Shown here: positions 22,824 to 29,580 of the stretch, piece after piece
Layout: every line of letters starts with the position of its first letter
Numbering within the stretch: position 1 is the stretch's first letter
NCBI GenBank assembly: GCA_000697665.1
Contig: KL197718.1
Span: forward strand, 440,446 to 470,025
DNA: 29,580 nt
From: Jaapia argillacea MUCL 33604
Lineage: Eukaryota; Basidiomycota; Agaricomycetes; Jaapiales; Jaapiaceae
Direction: 5' to 3'
The notes under the pieces: model-generated
Databases searched by the model: none
Seen by the model: only the letters and a program-made list of their open reading frames with translations
What the model was told of the DNA's origin: nothing
Position numbers and translations under genes: made by a program

Positions 22824-24488
22824 ATGATGCTTCTTCCTCTTTCCCTCCTGCTACTGCTGGAAGCCAAACTCCTCATCGTCCAAGCGCAGCAACTTTCCCT
22901 TAACTCATTATCTGCCTTCACCGCCTCCACAGTCCCAAGTCCTCCTTCATTCTCACTCCCATCGACTTCGGACGCGCTTTCCATATCCGTAGCCCTCTGC
23001 TCGCAACCGTCTTCACAACCTCCACGATTCTTCATCACCAATAATTCAGCAATCAGTGACCCTGGGCCGGATGGAGGAACGGATGTGTATGAGATTATAT
23101 TGAGCGATGGGTACGGGAGTTGGACGGGGCTGATGGGGAGTGGTGGAGTTTTGGCTGTAGAGGATGTGGGAGAGTCGACGTTTGAAATCGGTGTTGCGAC
23201 TGGAGGTACGGCGAGTTCCCTTCTCTCAATCTATCTCATATTCCTTTCGTGTCTTCTTGGTTTCTTTGTTTTGTTCTGCGCGCATTTATTCACTGTAACT
23301 TGTCAGGTCCGCTACACCAAGTCCTATCAACTCTCCCCCTGCTCGGTGATACAACAACAAACCAAGCCCTCCTCTTCTCACCCCCATTCTCTCCTCCCCA
23401 AACACCACCACCTACATTCCCAAACTACACATTCCCAGCAGCCAACCTCACCTTCCCCACCCAACCTTCCTCCACACCAAACTTTACACTCATACTCGCT
23501 CCGACTCTAAATGATCCATCGTCCACGTCTGGTCTCACGTCGCTACCACAGACAGGGTGTGCGTTGAAGGCTGAAGGTGCTATTGGGAGCGGAACGAGTA
23601 CGGGAACCAGTAGTGGGAAACAGATATTCCAGAGCATGTGGTTAAGGGACGAAAATGGTTGGAGGAGTGAATGGTTGGTTGGAGGCCTTACGCCTCTGAC
23701 CAACTATACCGCTTATGTCGTCCAAGACGAAACGAAAGTTAGTGGACCTATCTATCTCGTTACAAAATCTGGTACGTCTCCTAAACTTTCCTTCTTAACC
23801 CCTTACTGACTGAACCTTCCCTCCTTTCACCCCATCCACAGCCCTCTTCTCTTGCCCCTTAGTCCACTCCCTCCCCTACTGTCCCTCAATATCCTACGCC
23901 GTCCCTCTCCCCCTCCCTCCCCCAAACTTTTCCGCCCACGATTCCCGCACGCTCCCCGACGCTCTCACAGAGCCCCTCATCCAATACCTCGCCAATTTCA
24001 CCACAGTATTGGGTACATGGGGATGTGGGAGGGAATATTACTCCGTGTTGAAGAGTTGTGCCGATTGTGAGAGGGAGTATAGGAAGTGGCTTTGCGCGAC
24101 TACCTTTCCTCGGTGTTCAGAGGTTGCCAACTCTACTCAAAGCCAGGCCCAAAGTCAAGGGGGTGCTCAGCAACCATTATCGGCGTTGATACCTGTCCCG
24201 ACAGACGCACCGCCACGAAACCCCAATCTCGCAAATTTCTCATCGGAATACTCGATGCTCCTCCCTTGCCTGGAGACATGTCACGCAGTCGACCGTTCAT
24301 GCCCTTACTTTCTTCAATTCAGGTGTCCTGTGCCGAGGTTCAACGCGAACGTCAGCTATGGTGTAGGGTTTATTGATGATTGGGATGGCGGCATGGCTGG
24401 TGGAGGTATGACAGGGTATAGTCAGGACCGATGGGGGAATGTTTGGTGTGTAGGGCCTGGATTTGAAGAGGGTGTATTCGGGGTGTAG
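22824..24488 (+). CDS. MID1: Mid1-type stretch-activated calcium channel subunit
   Basis: The likely role is the regulatory subunit of the fungal high-affinity Ca2+ influx channel (partner of Cch1) at the plasma membrane. Exons 22824-23205, 23307-23771 and 23842-24488 join in phase and give 497 aa. The start at 22824 gives MMLLPLSLLLLLEAKLLI followed by VQAQQ, a clear signal peptide. Several NxT/NxS sites are visible (for example NYT, NLT, NFT). The last third is the Mid1 cysteine-rich region: CGREYYSVLKSCADCEREY, WLCATTFPRC (about 357-374), LPCLETCHAVDRSCP (about 423-437), FRCP and a final WCVG. This pairing of cysteine motifs is characteristic of the Mid1/FAM155 group. A low-complexity Ser/Gln linker separates the Cys blocks. 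An in-frame TTG upstream is ignored because it is not an ATG. Confidence 0.9.
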
Positions 24489-24953
24489 GCTCGTGGATTC
24501 TGTTAGTCTCGCAAGCCAGGACCTTACGTGGAGGGCTAGGATTCTGTACGAGATCTTGTGTAGAGAACGAAACCTGCGGTTATGACAGCAGTCGTAATGC
24601 ATCGTAACTATTTTACCCATGTGCATGGAAACGCCCAAATGTGCATGTCTGGGTGCCCTGCTCTCCCTCCTTCAGGTCTTCTTTGTCCTTCTGTTATCCA
24701 AGCCCTCAATTCTGGCGCGTACTACTACGGACCTAACCTCGAAATACAGTCTGTGCCGCATGACTGGCACAACCAAGGATCCAGAACCACAACCAATTCT
24801 CCACGAGGACAAGGATACATGCGCACACATCTCTATTAATCGAACATAGTCCGTATATCGGCGAAACACAAAACACGAGTGTTGAGAAGCATACGAAAAG
24901 GTAAGGAAAACCGACAACTCCCGCTATGATCAGATTACACTTAATCCTACATC
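24489..24953. other. Convergent 3' region between MID1 and MAM3
   Basis: This 465-bp stretch lies between two facing stop codons and presumably holds both 3' UTRs and terminators. The short frames here are not supported as genes. I see no tRNA or repeat. Confidence 0.5.
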
Positions 24954-27900
24954 TCACTCTTGTCCATCCTCCTTCTCCTTCTCAACAGTCAGGTCGTACG
25001 GAGTCCGTTCATCCCCATCCTTTCCCTTCTCTCCTCCCACACCAACCCCAGCTCCCTTATCCTCCGCCCCGCCTGTCAACGGACTACTCTTAAACCTCAG
25101 CCCCTTCGCTCCAGTGCTGACGATCCTACCTCCAACCCCGCCGACGTTGGGCGCAGTGGCAACGTTCGAGTTGGAACCACTGGGATGGGTGACGTGCCCT
25201 GTGCCGGCGGCATGTCCACCTGCAGCAGCGACTGCTGCCTGACGTCGCTTCCTATCGAGCAAGAATGCTTCTAATGAAGGCGACGGAGAACCATTCCTCG
25301 ATCCCGACGCTGCCAATCGACCCTGGGCATGACCTGACATACCAGATGCTGGGATAGGAACGGGAGCTACCAAAGGGAGGACGCCAGTGGAAGATTTGGT
25401 GACATTTGATTCGGCAGTGTCGGTACTTGGGCTATTGATGATGATAGGTGGGGGCGAGGGCATTTGGTCCGAGGACTCTGTCACCAATATGCTCGGCCCT
25501 GGAATCGGGGTTGGGTCCACCTTCTTCTCTTCCTCGGAGGGCAAACTAGTATGTTCCATGACGGGCGACGGACCAGGTATCACAGGTCCAGTGTGGGCAT
25601 GTGTCAACGGAGCCGGCCTGGGAACCGGCGGTGCGCTCCTACTTCTCAAGAAACCCAAGCCTTTCAAGGAAGGTAAATTGGCGATAGGCTTCAAGAGATT
25701 GCTGCTGCTTGAGCGAGATTCGCTAGGGGCGATGGGGCGGACAGAAGAAGGGCCTGCGGTAGTACGGAGTTCGGGAGCGGAGATCTTGCGTTTGAGGTGT
25801 TCGTCGCTTGATCGAGAGTGATGCGAGTCAGGTGGATCGTAGGAGGGAATGTGTCCACCTTCAGAGTCGAACTCGTCGTAGATTTCTTCTCCAATTAACT
25901 CTGTGAGGTATGTCAGTTATCTTGTGGGAAGAGAAAAGGGATGAGAAGAATGTTTACCTTCGAGAACGTCTTCGAGAGTGATGATACCCAGAGGCATAAC
26001 AGCAGGTTCGAAACTCCTCAAGAACTGCGGAACACAATCACGATGAGCATCGAGTTCGAACGGATCATAGAACTTAAATCACCTCTTCAGCGTTCTTCTT
26101 CGGCAACACAGCATCAGCAGGCATACTCTGCTCCAAACTACCGCTCAACTGCATATGTTTGACAAAGTTGCCTCCGCGCTTCCCGTCCTTGCTGGAGCGA
26201 GGTTGACTCTCCTCTCCCTTATTCTCCTCCAGTTCTACAACTCCCATCTCGATATCACCACCCCCTCCCTTCCTCTTCCTCCCACGCTTCTTGAACGCAC
26301 TCTTCTTCTCCCCATCCACGCCCTCGCCTTCGGCGAGTTCCTTCTCCCAAACACCATCCCCTTTCAATGTGGCGTCGTTATCCACAACAACTCGTTCGAG
26401 TGGGGCGTCGGTAGGGGAGTGTACACTATGTCCGTCATCGCTGCTGTCATCTTCGCTGGACTCGCCGATGACGCGATCACGGAGACGCTGGGTCAAGCTT
26501 CGTTTCACGACGTGTTTGACACTGGCGGCGCGTTCGGCGCTGAAGCGGCTGACCTTCATACATTGACGAACATCAGTGTACAAGCAGAGTACTTGCAAGG
26601 AAATCGACTTACGATGGCCATATGGCTCCTTCCTTCCTGGAACTTGTCGAGCATACCGAGAAGGGGTTCATTTTTGGGTACAAACGGAACACTATTCAGA
26701 GGAAGCTCTCGCAACGGCGTCGCATCTTCCGGGTCAAGAAGTACACACTTGACAATTCAACGTGAATCATCAGTACGCGACAGTGGTCCCAGACAACGAA
26801 GAGAGAGACGAACATGTTTCACTAAGAATATTCCCACAATCTTCTTCACCTTCTGTTTCTTCCCGTTGAACGCAGTTTCAATCTCTTCGTAAACAGGCAC
26901 CCTGCTGTGCCCAGTTTCACATATCTTCTTGAGGGTCACATAATCCAAGCGGGTGTTTATAGACAACATGAACACATCTTCCAAAGGGGTCATCGCCTGT
27001 CAACAAAACGCGTAATTATCAGATAAGATGAACGGTTGATCCTTTTAAAAAGGATAGCAGGTGAGGATTTGCCTCACCCGCTTTCGGCATGCGAAGATGT
27101 AAATGGGGAAATGAGGTGGGAAGAGACTTACCTGTTCGACGACCTTCTCCTGCAAATCGAGCGTGGCACCGATGATGGTGACGGTATCCATTTTGAGATC
27201 GCCCCCGTGCACGCCGTTGGTAGAGTGCATTGCGATCAATTCTTTCAACTCTAAATTAGGTAAAAGGAGTCAGATCATCAGATGCTGACGGATAGAAAGA
27301 TGTGAGAAAATAAGTCGGGGTGACACGTACCTGCACGTCGGTAGATGATACCATGATGAGGACCAAGGATCCATTCGAGAAGTTTTGCAACGGGCCAAGC
27401 GACGATTCCCTGTAACGATGAAATGGTTGATCAGTTCCGATCGGCCAGTTACAGAGGAAGGGGATCGATTCACAAGGAAGAAAATCAAGACTTTCACAAA
27501 GGGAGCCATTTTTGCACCAAAGTACAGCCCATGGCGGGTACATACAGATTGAGGGATAATCTCCGAAAATCTAGCCAAAGTAAGGAAGTCAGCAAAATTG
27601 AGAATGAAAAGCCATGTCGATAGAGCACCAGTAGGGTCGGCGAAAACCTGATTGCTGGATCTTATCGCCACTTGGGAGGCAAAGACTCACATCACGATGA
27701 GCACTGTGCTGACGACGACACTCTGTACTCCTCCCCCAAGAACTGGATCCGAGATGACGGGCAAAGTCTCGTTTACGATCATGTTCGCGAGGAGGAGAGT
27801 GACGAGTAGCAAGTGGCCATTCTTACGAATGGGCTTGATCTGGTTTGCATACTTTTGCTGTTCGCTGGCAACACAGATATCAACAACACGAGAACGTGAT

Positions 27901-28322
27901 CGCAGAATCGGTGAGGTGGTGAGTGAGCTGTTATCGCCGACGAGAAAGGAAGTTGAAGAGACTAACGGTGTGCCACTGATGCTGAGCACGTTGAGCTGGG
28001 TTTCGTCCAAACTCATATAACCCAATGTCAAACCGGCAAACACACCCGACAAGATGACAAGTACGGGGATAAGTATGACAAAGACGATAAACTCTGTCCC
28101 ATGCGCCTCTGATGCGCGTTTAGCATACTGGTGGTATACACCTCCTCGCGTGCCTCCGCTACCGATAAGGGTAGTGGAGTTACTTCCAGCGCCAAGAAAT
28201 TCATGGCTACTGCCGGTGAAACGGGAAAGAAAGTTTGGAACATGGTTTGAGAGGATAGAGGCAAGTGCTACCAAGAAAGGACGGGAGGGAGAGCGAGACA
28301 GACTTAAGGGCGCAGGTACCAT
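24954..28322 (-). CDS. MAM3: DUF21-CBS (CNNM/Mam3-type) membrane protein
   Basis: This is the fungal relative of CNNM/CorC cation transporters; yeast Mam3 acts in vacuolar metal homeostasis and mitochondrial morphology. Ten exons (28322-27967, 27864-27691, 27570-27492, 27409-27331, 27250-27132, 26996-26814, 26747-26613, 26553-26083, 26024-25958, 25900-24954) join in phase and give 869 aa. The N-terminus may be a signal sequence. The DUF21 domain has membrane helices at about 78-100, 135-157 and 160-180, with the family motifs GLTLGYMSLD, ANMIVNETLPVI and FSEIIPQSVC. The CBS pair follows: AMTPLEDVFML (from 270), TGHSRVPVYEE, VGIFLVKH, then GRSHMAIVSRF and PLGIITLEDVLEELIGEEI. A ~140-residue charged insert (about 390-530) sits inside the second CBS motif. 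The last ~300 residues are Pro/Ser-rich and probably disordered. Confidence 0.95.
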
Positions 28323-28801
28323 TCGAGATGGGAGAAGCTAAAAGGCGGCGCGGTCAACTGCGATCGGCTGCACCCTTATATGGACCCTGCGCCGCTCTCG
28401 GCATTGCCCATGACGAATGGCGCTACCGCCAAGACTCCTCGCATGGCCTTTTTAGGCTGCGGATCACATGCACGGCATCTGCTGTCACGCGAACAGTCGC
28501 GCTCGCAAACGTGCGTCTATCTGTTCGTCGTATTGGCTGGTGTCCAGCGCGTCCTGAGAACCGGGAATTATCTGAGTGGACGTCGAGGGACAAAATATAC
28601 ATATAAAGTTCCTGTTGAGTTTCGCTGCATGGTGGCGTGGCGGCGCGGATATGTGCCTTATTTGACCTCCAAATTTGGCTCCGAATTTTGACCTCGGTGC
28701 CGAACTTAGTCGAGACAATTGATAATAAACTTCAAGCTTCAGCAGTGGCGGTGTGATCTCGATGTCGACAACTCGGAGTGTCGCAGACTGAGACTCGATT
28801 A
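28323..28801. other. Upstream region of MAM3
   Basis: About 480 bp between the MAM3 start codon and the inverted-repeat element. It presumably contains the MAM3 promoter on the minus strand. The small open frames (for example 28380-28691 plus) have no recognisable product. No clear TATA box or repeat was identified. Confidence 0.4.
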
Positions 28802-28838
28802 CACGTCTATCCCAAAAAAGTCGGAAATCCAACGAATT
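28802..28838 (+). repeat. Left terminal inverted repeat
   Basis: This pairs with 29462-29498 on the opposite strand. Its outer 20 bases differ from the right end at two positions. It starts directly after TA. Confidence 0.75.
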
Positions 28839-29461
28839 TTGAGGTCCGTTGGAATTGAGACAAGACCATTCTCGAAATCCATCGATTCTCTGTTGAAAAT
28901 CTCAAGAAAAAGCAAATCGACGGAATCCGACAATCCTCCCCTCGGATCCCTCGAGACCGGATGTCAGGCCGCATTGCTCCATCGAAATCCACCGATCCCT
29001 CTTGATGGATGTGTCAAATAGTTTGTCTCGACAATTTTCTAAGTCTCACCTCAAGGGTACGACTACCACAGGGTGGCCGAAGGTGATGTAGACACTATCA
29101 ACAATTAAATCTCACTTATCACTCCTCTGAGACAACTCTTCTGTCATTCGGGCACAGAATAAGAAGGGGTGTTGGGAGTGTGCGTAGAATACACCAATAT
29201 CAATCACACACAATCATGTCATCTAACGCCGCCATAGTGAATCGGTGAAACTTTCAGGAGTTTCTTAGATGTCTTTGGTTCGATTCCATGCATTTACATT
29301 ATTTTTCGCCCACGAAAGTGTTGGAATCCAGACCTGGTTCGATGGCCGATGGCGGCGCATGTCTGGCTCACCTGAGGTCAGGAATCCGGATCGAAGGACT
29401 CCAACCTGTTGCCAAATCTTGCCAATTCCAACGAATTTGCCATTGGAATTCACCGATCCTC

Positions 29462-29498
29462 AATTCGTCGGTTTTCCGACTTTTTTAGGACAGACGTG
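29462..29498 (-). repeat. Right terminal inverted repeat
   Basis: This is the reverse-complement partner of 28802-28838, sharing the AAAAAAGTCGG core, and it is followed by TA at 29499-29500. Confidence 0.75.
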
Positions 29499-29580
29499 TA
29501 CAATCCACCCATTAGATTGGGAACGGACACCGAGGAAGCATCTGACCCAGAGAGAGCGAGAAGAACAGCTTTTTTCCGAA

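Larger units (their letters stand above)
28802..29498. mobile_element. MITE-like element with terminal inverted repeats and TA duplication
   Basis: The left end at 28802 reads CACGTCTATCCCAAAAAAGT and the reverse complement of the right end at 29498 reads CACGTCTGTCCTAAAAAAGT. The match continues through CGGAAAnCCnACGAATT, giving about 37 bp with 4 mismatches. The element is flanked by TA on both sides (28800-28801, 29499-29500), the target duplication of Tc1/mariner-like transposons. The 697-bp interior encodes no transposase, so it is non-autonomous. Perfect short hairpins lie just inside each end: TCCAACG/CGTTGGA at 28828-28853 and AATTCCAA/TTGGAATT at 29424-29450. Confidence 0.75.

Noticed and set aside
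25387-25821. 144-aa plus-strand open frame
   Set aside because: Antisense shadow of the low-complexity C-terminal tail of MAM3.
26155-26892. 245-aa plus-strand open frame
   Set aside because: Antisense to MAM3 exons 6-8, including the CBS insert; composition mirrors the coding strand.
29262-29295. GGTTCGATTCC, resembling a tRNA T-loop
   Set aside because: The flanking bases do not form a T-stem, and no acceptor or anticodon arm is found upstream; it lies inside the MITE.
1-29580. CRISPR array, rRNA genes, bacterial-style operons
   Set aside because: No regular spacer-repeat pattern or rRNA sequence was seen, and the genes have spliceosomal introns, so these do not apply.

Overview
The window is nuclear DNA of a filamentous basidiomycete, most likely an Agaricomycete. 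This rests on dense spliceosomal introns of about 50-60 nt, a fungal hAT transposase tail of basidiomycete type, TKL-type kinase-like paralogs, and housekeeping genes with fungal architecture (valyl-tRNA synthetase, cytochrome P450, Mid1, Mam3). I cannot name genus or species from sequence alone. All gene models were spliced by hand, and exon joins were checked for phase.

Layout. Positions 1-850 hold the 3' end of a hAT transposon: the last exons of its transposase, followed by a cluster of short TTTAC/GTAA motifs. Positions ~850-15,600 are gene-poor. The only convincing genes there are three diverged paralogs at 4,466-5,383, 8,820-9,899 and 14,205-15,097. Each has five exons and encodes the C-lobe of a TKL-type kinase without an N-lobe, with most catalytic residues lost. 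Diverged blocks of non-coding sequence recur upstream of each copy, so this looks like an old segmental triplication that has been decaying.

Positions 15,621-28,322 are a compact, ordinary gene block. It contains VAS1 (21 exons, with two in-frame start codons that fit mitochondrial and cytosolic forms), a cytochrome P450 and a MID1-type calcium-channel subunit, all on the plus strand. Convergent to them on the minus strand is a MAM3/CNNM-type DUF21-CBS membrane protein. The last two are both cation-homeostasis proteins and point tail to tail across a 465-bp gap.

Positions 28,802-29,498 carry a ~0.7-kb non-coding element with ~37-bp terminal inverted repeats, flanked by TA dinucleotides, so a Tc1/mariner-type MITE upstream of MAM3.

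The most interesting part is the pseudokinase family. The reading frames and five-exon structure are intact in all three copies, catalytic positions are degraded differently in each, and one copy has gained or kept a C-terminal membrane anchor. This suggests selection for something other than phosphotransfer, or recent birth-and-death evolution.
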